From an uncultured Olsenella sp. (GTDB lineage Bacteria; Actinomycetota; Coriobacteriia; Coriobacteriales; Atopobiaceae), in assembly GCA_947253595.1 (NCBI GenBank), contig CAMXZR010000024.1:1-17815 (forward strand): a stretch of 17,815 bases of DNA, in the 5' to 3' direction. The translations under genes and the position numbers were made by a program. The notes beneath the pieces are model-generated. The model was not told the origin of the DNA. It did no database searches and was given only the letters and a program-made list of their open reading frames with translations. Below are positions 7,754 through 16,647 of the stretch, one piece after another; the stretch's first letter is position 1; the number at the start of each line of letters is the position of its first letter.

Positions 7754-7827
7754 ATAGGTTAGGTTAGAAAAGGCTAACATGCGTGCGCCGCAGGAGGAGC
7801 ACGCAAACGGACCCTTGGGAGCGTGCG

Positions 7828-9981
<2,154 letters not shown>

Positions 9982-10035
9982 CCAACGCCACGCAAGGACC
10001 GACGCCCCCGAATGACCAACGAAGAAAGGATTGCT

Positions 10036-10287
10036 ATGAAGTGCTCTGACATCCCCGAGGAGCAGGTGGACAACCTCGTCGGCATGCTCGACGGCTACGT
10101 ACAGGAGGGCGGGCACCACCTCAACGTGAACGTCTTCACCAAGGAGACCCTCCTCGACGCCCAGGCCCACCCCGAGAAGTACCCCCAGCTCACCATCCGC
10201 GTCTCGGGTTATGCGGTGAAGTTCAACTCGCTCACCCGCAAGCAGCAGGACGACGTGATCAGCCGCACCTTCCACGAGGCCCTCTAG
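10036..10287 (+). CDS. grcA: Stand-alone glycyl-radical domain of pyruvate formate-lyase (GrcA-like)
   Basis: This 83-residue protein is the C-terminal PFL domain alone: DNLVGMLDGY (12-21), HHLNVNVFTKETLLDA, HPEKYPQLTIRVSGYAVKFNSL and the end QQDDVISRTFHEAL. Gly58 in RVSGYAV is the residue that would carry the radical. ATG 10036 has an ideal ribosome binding site (GAAAGGA, 5 bases away), so it looks like a genuine separate gene. A frame error is unlikely to explain the split: the gene is in frame with pflB, with a TAG and 54 bases between them. E. coli GrcA/YfiD has the same C-terminal half and can replace a damaged PFL radical domain. Here the protein also keeps the DNLVGMLDGY segment and is the only such domain in the window, so it is more likely an obligatory subunit than a spare part. 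pflA follows 3 bases later. Confidence 0.92.
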   Translation: MKCSDIPEEQVDNLVGMLDGYVQEGGHHLNVNVFTKETLLDAQAHPEKYPQLTIRVSGYAVKFNSLTRKQQDDVISRTFHEAL

Positions 10288-10290
10288 GCC

Positions 10291-11118
10291 TTGGACGCAG
10301 GCGGGGAAAGGCTGACGGCACCCGCATCGGACCCGCTCGTCAGTCGCGGGCGGGTCCATTCCGTCGAGAGCATGGGGACGGTAGACGGACCAGGCTGTCG
10401 CATGGTCGTCTTCCTGCAGGGGTGCCCCATGCGCTGTGCCTACTGCCACAACCCCGACAGCTGGGACTTTGCGGGTGGCAGCGAGGCGAGCGTGGCAGAG
10501 CTCCTCGAGCGCTTCGAGAGGAACCGGCCCTTCTACCAGAGGGGTGGCATCACGCTGAGCGGAGGGGAGCCCCTCGCCCAGCCTGGCTTCGTGGCGGACC
10601 TCTTCCGTGCAGCGCATCAGAGCCCCCGCGGGCGCATTCACTGCTGTCTCGACACGTCGGGGGCGATTTACGACGACAGACGCCCCGAGCCCTTCTCGCC
10701 CGTTCTCGACAACTGCGACCTCGTGCTCCTGGATGTCAAGCACAGCGACCCCGAGGGGCATCGCGAGCTCTGCGGGCTCGGTCCCGAGGGGCCGCTCGCC
10801 CTCGCGGACGAGCTGGCACGCCGACGCGTGCCCATGGTGGTGCGGCACGTCGTAGTGCCTGGCATCACCGACGTGGAGGAGGAGCTCAGGGGCCTGGGGA
10901 GGCTCCTGGGGAACTGGGACAACGTCATTGGCCTCGACCTCCTCCCCTACCACACCATGGGACGGGAGAAGTATCGTCGGCTCGGCCTGGGCTATCGCCT
11001 TGAGGGCGTGCCCGCGATGGACCCCGCACGCATCCCTGCGCTCAGGCGAATCGTGATGAACGGGCGCGCAGAGCGCAGGGCGGAGCGGATGCGCCCTAGC
11101 GCCTCGACTCCCTCATGA
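10291..11118 (+). CDS. pflA: Pyruvate formate-lyase activating enzyme (radical SAM)
   Basis: This radical SAM enzyme uses S-adenosylmethionine and a [4Fe-4S] cluster to create the glycyl radical on PFL. The cluster motif is CPMRCAYC (C45, C49, C52), preceded by SVESMGTVDGPG and FLQGC as in known activases. ITLSGGEPL (about 87-95) is the SAM-binding GGE motif. LLDVKHSDPEGHRELCG, RHVVVPGITD and LLPYHTMGREKY are further activase signatures. At 275 residues it is slightly longer than E. coli PflA (246), with extra length at both ends. The start is the TTG 3 bases after the grcA stop; no ATG or GTG is available before the conserved GRVHS segment. The only nearby Shine-Dalgarno is a GAGG 12 bases upstream, so translation is probably coupled to grcA. 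Its last 23 bases overlap the convergent AarF-like gene. Confidence 0.94.
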   Translation: MDAGGERLTAPASDPLVSRGRVHSVESMGTVDGPGCRMVVFLQGCPMRCAYCHNPDSWDFAGGSEASVAELLERFERNRPFYQRGGITLSGGEPLAQPGFVADLFRAAHQSPRGRIHCCLDTSGAIYDDRRPEPFSPVLDNCDLVLLDVKHSDPEGHRELCGLGPEGPLALADELARRRVPMVVRHVVVPGITDVEEELRGLGRLLGNWDNVIGLDLLPYHTMGREKYRRLGLGYRLEGVPAMDPARIPALRRIVMNGRAERRAERMRPSASTPS

Positions 11119-12844
11119 TCTGCCGCACCAGCCAGAGGCCCAACATCAGGGCGACCATGTAGCCCAGGAAGCCTATGACAGGAATGCCGAAGATGACGGG
11201 CTGGATGCGCGCGTAGTACACCACCGAGGAGCCGATGAAGAGCCCCGCGATGATGATGCCCATGGTCAGGCGGTCCGCTGCGTGCGCCATGTCGCTGATG
11301 GGGTTCTCCGTGCCGGGGAGGTCGAGGTTCATGCGCAGCTGGCCGCGGGTGAGCATCTCCATGGCGGTGTCGGCCTGGGAGGCCGCCCGGAGGAGGCCAT
11401 GGGAGGCGGAGGCTGACTCCCTGAGATAGGAGCGAACCTCCCCCCTGGCGAGGTCGAGGGGGGTAGTGTGGGCCTCGACGTGCGTTCGCACGATGTCCAC
11501 CATGCTGCGCTCGGGCAGGAAGCTGTCCACCGTCCCCTCAAGGGTGACGAGGGAGCGTGCGAGCATTGTGACCGTGCCGGGAAGCTCTATTCCGTTCCTC
11601 CGCGCCATGTTGATGAGCGAGCCCAGGAAGGCACCTATGTCCAGTTCGGAGAGGTCCGCCTCGCCGAAGTCGGCAATGATGGAGTCGAGGTCGGCCAGCA
11701 GGCTCGCGTGGTCCACGTCCCTCAGATCCGAGACCGAGAAGCGCAGGAGACCAGCCTTGAGCCCCGCGCTGTCCCGTGCGGCCACCGCAGCGACCATGTC
11801 CGCTATGGCCGAGCGATCGTGCGACGAGAGCCTGCCCATGATCCCCAGATCGAGGTAGACGATCTTCCCGTCGCGCACCACGAGGTTGCCGGGGTGCGGA
11901 TCTGCGTGAAAGAAGCCGTCGTCAATCATCTGCTGGGTGTAGTTGTCGACTAGCTTGGTCCCTATCTCCTCCAGATCGTAGCCCTGGGCAAGGAGCCCCT
12001 CCCGGTCGTCGAAAGGAGTGCCCTCCACGTAGTCCATCACCACCACGTGCTCGGTGCAGAGCCTGGGGAAGGGCCTCGGACAGTCGACGAAGCGACAGTC
12101 CGCGTTGTTCCTGCGGAACTCCTCGAGGCTGTGGGCCTCCACCAGGAAGTCCGTCTCCTCGCGGAAGGACTGCCAGAGCTCGTCCACCACGGACTGCAGG
12201 TCGAGGAACTGGTCGCTCCCCATGAGGCCCTGGGCGCGCCGGGCGAGCGAGCGCATGATCGAGATGTCCTGCGCCATGATCTCCTGGACGTGGGGGCGTT
12301 GCAGCTTGATGGCCACCACCTCGCCGCTGGCCAGGCGGGCCTTGTGGACCTGGGCGACCGAAGCCGAGCCCAGGGGGACGTCGTCTATGGCGTCGAAGAT
12401 GTCCTCGATGGGGGTCTCGTACTCCGCGCGCAGGGTCTGGAGCACGAGCTCGCGGTCCATGGGTTCCACGTCGGTCCGAAGCCGCGTCAGCTCCTGGCAG
12501 AAGCTCTCGGGCAGTATCTCTGACCTCATGGAGAGAATCTGCCCCGCCTTGACGAAGGTGGGGCCCAACTCCTCGAGGAGCTGCCTGAAGCTGAGCGGCG
12601 TGAGGCCATGGAGGATGTCGTAGCGGCTCGCGATGGCCAGGATCTCGCGCAGGCGGGCGACCTTGCTCAGGCGAGAGATGCGGTACCTCCGGGTGCCGCC
12701 CGGCAGCCCTCCCAAGAGGCCGATGGTGTCGTCGCGCATGGACGACCGGGGACCCTCCCCCGAGGATTCCCAGCCGTCAAGGGAGCCGCAGCTTCCCGCG
12801 GCCCCCTTCGTCTGCCTGTCACGGTCCCCCTCGCCTCGCGCCAT
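11096..12844 (-). CDS. ABC1/AarF/UbiB family atypical kinase-like membrane protein
   Basis: The 582-residue protein has the UbiB-family hallmarks. These are the KxGQ motif FVKAGQILSMRSEILP (KAGQ 99-102), the Ala-rich nucleotide loop GSASVAQVHKA (159-169), Lys180 in VAIKLQRP, HADPHPGN (313-320) and the metal-binding DLG (332-334). Two C-terminal hydrophobic segments end the protein. Family members are ATPases or kinases that support quinone and lipid biosynthesis or transport, and act at the membrane. The role in a fermentative organism is unclear. The first 36 residues are rich in Gly and Ser and look disordered; Met36 is a possible alternative start. ATG 12844 has AGGAAGG 5 bases upstream, directly after the stop of the phasin-like gene, so the two are coupled. 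Confidence 0.9.
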   Translation of the reverse strand: MARGEGDRDRQTKGAAGSCGSLDGWESSGEGPRSSMRDDTIGLLGGLPGGTRRYRISRLSKVARLREILAIASRYDILHGLTPLSFRQLLEELGPTFVKAGQILSMRSEILPESFCQELTRLRTDVEPMDRELVLQTLRAEYETPIEDIFDAIDDVPLGSASVAQVHKARLASGEVVAIKLQRPHVQEIMAQDISIMRSLARRAQGLMGSDQFLDLQSVVDELWQSFREETDFLVEAHSLEEFRRNNADCRFVDCPRPFPRLCTEHVVVMDYVEGTPFDDREGLLAQGYDLEEIGTKLVDNYTQQMIDDGFFHADPHPGNLVVRDGKIVYLDLGIMGRLSSHDRSAIADMVAAVAARDSAGLKAGLLRFSVSDLRDVDHASLLADLDSIIADFGEADLSELDIGAFLGSLINMARRNGIELPGTVTMLARSLVTLEGTVDSFLPERSMVDIVRTHVEAHTTPLDLARGEVRSYLRESASASHGLLRAASQADTAMEMLTRGQLRMNLDLPGTENPISDMAHAADRLTMGIIIAGLFIGSSVVYYARIQPVIFGIPVIGFLGYMVALMLGLWLVRQIMRESRR

Positions 12845-12854
12845 GAGGGCCTTC

Positions 12855-13232
12855 CTACTCGTTGGTGGGCGTCTCCCCGTCGCCCTCGGAGGCGTCTTCG
12901 ACGACCTCCTCGGACTCCACCTCGACCTCGACGCGCTGCGCCTCGATGTCGTCCGCCACCTCCTGCGCGTGGGCCAGCCAGGCCGCGCGCTCCTCCGGGC
13001 TCATGGAGCGTAGCTTCGCCCTGAGGAGTGCGTCGGAGGTTTCGCTCGACGCCTGGTCCACCTTGCGCTTGAGCTCCTCGTTCAGGGCCTTGCCCTGTTC
13101 GACGGTCAGCTCGCCCTTCTTGACCAGGTCCTCGATTATGCCCTGGGACTTCTCGGCCCCCAGGGCGACGGTGCCGACGCCGACCAGAAACGCCTTGCGA
13201 ACGACCTCGCCAAAGTCGTCAATCCCTGCCAT
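12855..13232 (-). CDS. Phasin-like small helical protein
   Basis: The 125-residue product is MAGIDDFGEVVRKAFLVGVG..., then a helical, charged middle (LVKKGELTVEQGKALNEELKRKV). The tail is very acidic (EVEVESEEVVEDASEGDGE, about 100-118). The N-terminal 'KAFLVGVGTVALGAEK' and 'DLVKKGELT-EQGK' resemble the small phasin/PhaF-like proteins often found beside AarF/UbiB genes. It has no membrane segment or signal peptide, though the first helix is hydrophobic. ATG 13232 is chosen for its AAAGGGG site 6 bases upstream; a longer frame starting at 13337 would overlap the HAD gene and is unlikely. Function unknown; it may be a helper or scaffold for the kinase-like protein that follows 10 bases later. 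Confidence 0.8.
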   Translation of the reverse strand: MAGIDDFGEVVRKAFLVGVGTVALGAEKSQGIIEDLVKKGELTVEQGKALNEELKRKVDQASSETSDALLRAKLRSMSPEERAAWLAHAQEVADDIEAQRVEVEVESEEVVEDASEGDGETPTNE

Positions 13233-13282
13233 AGCGAACCCCTTTCGCCATGGGGCGCACGCGCGCCCCTCCAACATGTCGC

Positions 13283-13311
13283 TCTTGTACCCAGGCTGGC
13301 CGGGTGCAAGA
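13283..13311 (-). other. Stem-loop between the HAD and phasin-like genes
   Basis: A 10-base-pair stem (13283-13292 with 13302-13311, containing one T-G pair) encloses a 9-base loop. It begins one base after the HAD stop codon. No T-run follows on either strand, so it is not a standard intrinsic terminator. It may slow transcription or protect the end of the HAD message. Confidence 0.4.
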
Positions 13312-13312
13312 C

Positions 13313-14035
13313 CTATCTCGTCGACGTACGGCCCCATCCCAAGAGCAGCGCCCCGAGCTCGCCCACGCTTCGGGCGACGGCGGTGGCGCCCGCGCCCTCG
13401 AGCTCCTCGACGGTTCCGGTGCCGCCCAGCACCACGCCCACGCAGGGAACTCCGCAGACGCTCGCCGCCTCCACGTCGAAGCGCCGGTCTCCCACCATGA
13501 CGGCGTCCCCGGAGCCGAACCCCATCCTCTGGAGCACGTCCCTCAGGGTCTGCGCCTTCGAGATGCCATGGTCTGCGTCCTTGCCCTCTATGGCCTCGAA
13601 GAGCTCGAAGATGCCGTTATCGGCCACGGCCCTCTTGAGCAGACGGGTCCGCTTGGACGAGACGATGCCCAGGCGCTTGCCCGCGGCGCGCAGGCCCTCG
13701 AGGAGTTCGGGCACGCCGTCGAAGACCGGCCACGCCTCGACGCCCAGGGATTCGTAGATCTCCCGGTACCGGCGGGTCACCTCCTCGGCGTCCCTCTCGG
13801 AGAGACCGAAGACCATGCTGAAGGCCTGGGGGAAGGGCGGGCCCACGAGCTCACCCGCACGCGCGAGCTCGTCCTCTGGAAGCCCGAAGTCGCGCAGCAC
13901 TCTGGTGGCCGTGCCTACGATCATGGGCTTGGAGTTGGCAAGCGTGCCGTCGAAGTCAAAGAGTACGCAGCCGCGCTCGGCGATGGCGCACCCCCTCGTC
14001 GACGCTCCCCTGACGGCGACCCTGTGCTTCTGCAT
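13313..14035 (-). CDS. HAD family phosphatase (phosphoglycolate phosphatase/PpaX-like)
   Basis: The 240-residue protein has all four HAD motifs: DFDGTLANS (D27 nucleophile, D29 general acid), IVSSKRT (S126), K160 in GISKAQ, and VMVGDRRFDVEAA (D183, D187). The inserted helical cap (about 40-105) makes it subclass I, like phosphoglycolate phosphatase, PpaX and beta-phosphoglucomutase. The exact substrate is not readable. ATG 14035 is chosen for its GGGGAG site 6 bases upstream; an in-frame ATG at 14074 lies inside a likely -10 box (TATGAT, 14070-14075, minus strand), which argues against it. It is divergent from serC. It lacks the arrangement of typical SerB, so a phosphoserine phosphatase role is possible but unsupported. 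Confidence 0.88.
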   Translation of the reverse strand: MQKHRVAVRGASTRGCAIAERGCVLFDFDGTLANSKPMIVGTATRVLRDFGLPEDELARAGELVGPPFPQAFSMVFGLSERDAEEVTRRYREIYESLGVEAWPVFDGVPELLEGLRAAGKRLGIVSSKRTRLLKRAVADNGIFELFEAIEGKDADHGISKAQTLRDVLQRMGFGSGDAVMVGDRRFDVEAASVCGVPCVGVVLGGTGTVEELEGAGATAVARSVGELGALLLGWGRTSTR

Positions 14036-14241
14036 CGATGGCTCCCCTTTTCCTCGGCCCTGCCCGTCCATCATAGCGTCTGGGCAGCGGCACTCGCACG
14101 TACGTCCCGCCAGGCTCCAAGCCCATTGCCCAGGGCAAGGTTACAAGCTGCCTTCGCCCTGCGACATGGCGCGACACGGACCCACCGCACGCGCTACGAT
14201 TGGAGTGATTGCACAAGTTTGCATCCAGGTCTGGAGGACAG
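14036..14241. promoter_or_regulatory. Divergent promoter region between HAD phosphatase and serC
   Basis: For the plus strand, GCGACA (14171-14176) and TACGAT (14195-14200), 18 bases apart, are a plausible serC promoter; the leader would be about 35 bases. For the minus strand, TATGAT (14070-14075) is a good -10 for the HAD gene but has no clear -35. Between them lies a hairpin of about 10 base pairs with one bulge (14131-14140 with 14151-14161). No T-run follows, and its function is unknown. The hexamers are weak matches and high GC makes chance hits common. Confidence 0.35.
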
Positions 14242-15342
14242 ATGGCACGCGTCTTCAACTTCTCTGCGGGCCCCGCGGCCCTTCCCGAGCCCGTGCTGCG
14301 CGAGTGCGCGGAGGAGATGCTCGACTACCGGGGCTCGGGCATGTCCGTCATGGAGATGAGCCACCGCTCCCCGCTCTACCAGTCCATCATCGACGACGCG
14401 GAGGCCACGCTCAGGCGCGTCCTGGACGTCCCCCAGAACTACCGAGTCCTCTTCCTGCAGGGCGGGGCGACGCTCCAGTTCGCGGGTATCCCCCTGAACC
14501 TCATGCGCCATGGCAGGGCGGGATACGTCGTGAGCGGTAACTGGTCGCAGAAGGCCTGGCGGGAGGCGAGCAGGTACGGGAAGGCTGAGGTCGTGGCCAC
14601 GAGCGAGGACACGGGCTTCGACCGCGTGCCGGCGTTTCCCGCCGAGCTCGACCAGGACCTCGACTACCTCTACCTCTGCCAGAACGAGACCGTCTTCGGC
14701 AACATGATGCGCGACTTCCCCAAGGGTGGCTCGGTGCCCCTCGTTGCCGACGTGTCGAGCTGCTTCCTCTCGCTCCCCCTGGACGTGGGTCGGTTCGGCC
14801 TGGTCTATGCCGGGGTGCAGAAGAACGCCGGCCCTGCGGGGGTCACCGTGGTCATCGTCCGGGGCGACCTCATCGAGGACGGGCCCGCCCTCGCCACCTG
14901 CCCCAGCTACATGGACCTGAGGCTCGAGGCCGAGAAGGGCTCCATGCTCAACACGCCCAACTGCTGGGGCGTCTACGTCTGCGGCAAGGTCTTCCGCTGG
15001 GTGGAGGAGCAGGGCGGCCTCGGGGCGATGGAGGCCCGCAACCTCGCCAAGGTCGGGCCCCTCTACGACTACCTCGACCAGAGCGAGCTCTTCTCTCCCG
15101 GCGTCATCGCCGGCCACCGCTCCATCGCAAACGTCTGCTTCAGAACGGGCGACACCGCGCTGGACGCGGAGTTCGTTGCGCACGCGGCGGAGAGGGGCAT
15201 CGTAGGCCTCAAGGGGCATCGCCTCACGGGCGGCATACGCGCGAGCTGCTACAACGCAGTCCCCAGGGAGGCGGTCGACGCGCTCCTGGAGTGCATGTCC
15301 GACTTCGAGGCAAGGCACCTGACGCAGCGGCGATCTATCTAG
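14242..15342 (+). CDS. serC: Phosphoserine aminotransferase
   Basis: This PLP enzyme converts 3-phosphohydroxypyruvate and glutamate to O-phosphoserine and 2-oxoglutarate, the second step of serine synthesis. It is 366 residues, the normal length. The start NFSAGPAALPEPVL, the phosphate-binding GGATLQF (74-80), MSHRSP (39-44) and the PLP lysine K194 in VYAGVQKNAGPAG are all present, and the end shows the GG-RAS-YNA substrate motif. ATG 14242 is chosen with GGAGG 4 bases upstream; an in-frame TTG at 14209 has no support. It is the first gene of a serC-serA-DUF1015 operon. Confidence 0.96.
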   Translation: MARVFNFSAGPAALPEPVLRECAEEMLDYRGSGMSVMEMSHRSPLYQSIIDDAEATLRRVLDVPQNYRVLFLQGGATLQFAGIPLNLMRHGRAGYVVSGNWSQKAWREASRYGKAEVVATSEDTGFDRVPAFPAELDQDLDYLYLCQNETVFGNMMRDFPKGGSVPLVADVSSCFLSLPLDVGRFGLVYAGVQKNAGPAGVTVVIVRGDLIEDGPALATCPSYMDLRLEAEKGSMLNTPNCWGVYVCGKVFRWVEEQGGLGAMEARNLAKVGPLYDYLDQSELFSPGVIAGHRSIANVCFRTGDTALDAEFVAHAAERGIVGLKGHRLTGGIRASCYNAVPREAVDALLECMSDFEARHLTQRRSI

Positions 15343-15377
15343 CCGGAGCCGATCCGGCACCTACGGGCGTCGCGCCC
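15342..15377 (+). other. Two adjacent GC hairpins between serC and serA
   Basis: GCCGGA/TCCGGC (15342-15347 and 15353-15358, loop 5) is followed by GGGCG/CGCCC (15365-15369 and 15373-15377, loop TCG). The first begins on the last base of the serC stop. Neither is followed by a T-run, so read-through to serA is expected. They may tune message stability between the two genes. Confidence 0.4.
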
Positions 15378-15414
15378 CCACGCATGAGACGATCGCGTAC
15401 GACGAGGAGAAGAC

Positions 15415-16602
15415 ATGCGCTACGTGAAGGTAATGGACAACATAGCCAGGGACATCACCCGCGACGGCGTCGCCGAGCTGGGCGAGGGGTACCAGAAGAC
15501 CGACGACATTAACGAGGCGGACGCCATCCTGGTCCGTGCGAGCGATATCCACGGCATCGACTTCGGTCCGTCCGTGCGCTGCGTCGCGCGCTCGGGCGCC
15601 GGGGTGAACAACATCCCGCTCGAGGAGTGCGCCGAGCGCGGCATCGTGGTCTTCAACTCCCCCGGGGGCAACTCCAACGCCGTCAAGGAGCTCGTCGTGG
15701 GCATGATTCTGGTCAACTCCCGTGGCACCGCGGGCGGGATCGACTGGGTGCGCAGCAATGCGGGAGACCCGGACATCGTCAAGGCGAGCGAGCGCAGCAA
15801 GAAGGCCTTCGTAGGCCACGAGGCACTGGGTCGCAAGGCGGGGGTCGTAGGCCTGGGGGCCGTGGGCTCCAAGGTCGCGAACGCCCTCATAAACCTGGGC
15901 CTGGACGTCTACGGCTACGACCCCTACCTCTCCGTCGAGCATGCCTGGCAGCTCTCGCGCGAGGTCAAGCGCGTAGACAGCCTCGACGAGCTCTGCCGCG
16001 ACGCGGACTACGTGACGCTGCACGTCCCCTCCAAGGAGGACACCGTGCGCATGCTGGGGAAGGACCAGATCGCCCTCATGGCGGACGGCGCGATGCTCCT
16101 GAACTACGCCCGTGCCGACATCGTGGACGAGGACGGCGTCGCCGCCGCCCTCGAGTCGGGCAAGCTTGGCAGCTTCGTCTGCGACTTCGCGCCCCCCAAG
16201 ACCACCAGGATGCCCCGCACCCTCATCACACCCCACATGGGTGCCTGCACCGACGAGGCCGAGGAGAACTGCGCGCGCATGGCCGTGGGAGAAATGAAGG
16301 CCTACCTGGAGGACGGCACCATCAGGAACTCGGTCAACTACCCCGACTGCGACCTCGGGCCCTGCCAGGGGCAGGGACGCTTCGCCGCGTTGCACGCCAA
16401 CGTTCCCAACATGATCGGCCAGATCACGGCCGCGCTCGCGGGGACCGACACGAACATCCAGCGCATGAGCAACGCCTCCCAGGGGGCGCATGCCTACACG
16501 CTCGTGGACACCGACTCCCCTCTCGATCGCCAGACCTACGAGCGCCTGCGCGCCATCCCGGGCGTGTACCGCATCAGGGTCATCAGGCCCGCCCGGGCCT
16601 AG
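15415..16602 (+). CDS. serA: D-3-phosphoglycerate dehydrogenase
   Basis: This enzyme oxidises 3-phosphoglycerate with NAD+ to 3-phosphohydroxypyruvate, the first step of serine synthesis. The 395-residue protein has the substrate domain motif SGAGVNNIPLEECAERGIVVFN (60-81) and the NAD-binding GLGAVG (146-151). Arg233 (NYARADIVDED) and catalytic His274 (TPHMGACTDEAEENC) are present. A short C-terminal ACT domain (about 325-395) is probably for serine feedback. In place of the usual D-V-F-x-x-E-P around the catalytic acid it has CDFAPPKTT (D257), as I recall for the short Firmicutes-type subgroup. ATG 15415 follows GAGGAGA. It lies 72 bases after serC and 45 before the DUF1015 gene. Confidence 0.95.
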   Translation: MRYVKVMDNIARDITRDGVAELGEGYQKTDDINEADAILVRASDIHGIDFGPSVRCVARSGAGVNNIPLEECAERGIVVFNSPGGNSNAVKELVVGMILVNSRGTAGGIDWVRSNAGDPDIVKASERSKKAFVGHEALGRKAGVVGLGAVGSKVANALINLGLDVYGYDPYLSVEHAWQLSREVKRVDSLDELCRDADYVTLHVPSKEDTVRMLGKDQIALMADGAMLLNYARADIVDEDGVAAALESGKLGSFVCDFAPPKTTRMPRTLITPHMGACTDEAEENCARMAVGEMKAYLEDGTIRNSVNYPDCDLGPCQGQGRFAALHANVPNMIGQITAALAGTDTNIQRMSNASQGAHAYTLVDTDSPLDRQTYERLRAIPGVYRIRVIRPARA

Positions 16603-16647
16603 CGCGGTGCAGAGGCATACAAGAACGAGACCCGAGGGAGAGAGAAG

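Larger units (their letters stand above)
7482..7827. promoter_or_regulatory. Intergenic region between divergent ABC transporter and pfl genes
   Basis: These 346 bases hold no convincing gene. The middle (about 7619-7700) is much richer in A and T than its surroundings. It must carry promoters for both directions. Dyads seen: CCTAG/CTAGG (7523-7527 and 7539-7543), ACCACAT/ATGTGGT (7635-7641 and 7661-7667), and the elements described separately at 7673-7691 and 7698-7753. Just before the pfl start lie a direct repeat GGTTAGGTTAG (7757-7767) and a GTTAG/CTAAC stem (7763-7767 and 7774-7778, loop AAAAGG). A weak minus-strand promoter for the ABC gene (TTGCCT, 18 bases, TAGAAC) is possible but not strong enough to call. 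Confidence 0.6.

Noticed and set aside
13302..13337. Longer start for the phasin-like gene at 13337
   Set aside because: It would overlap the HAD gene and add 35 unrelated residues; the ATG at 13232 has a clear ribosome binding site.
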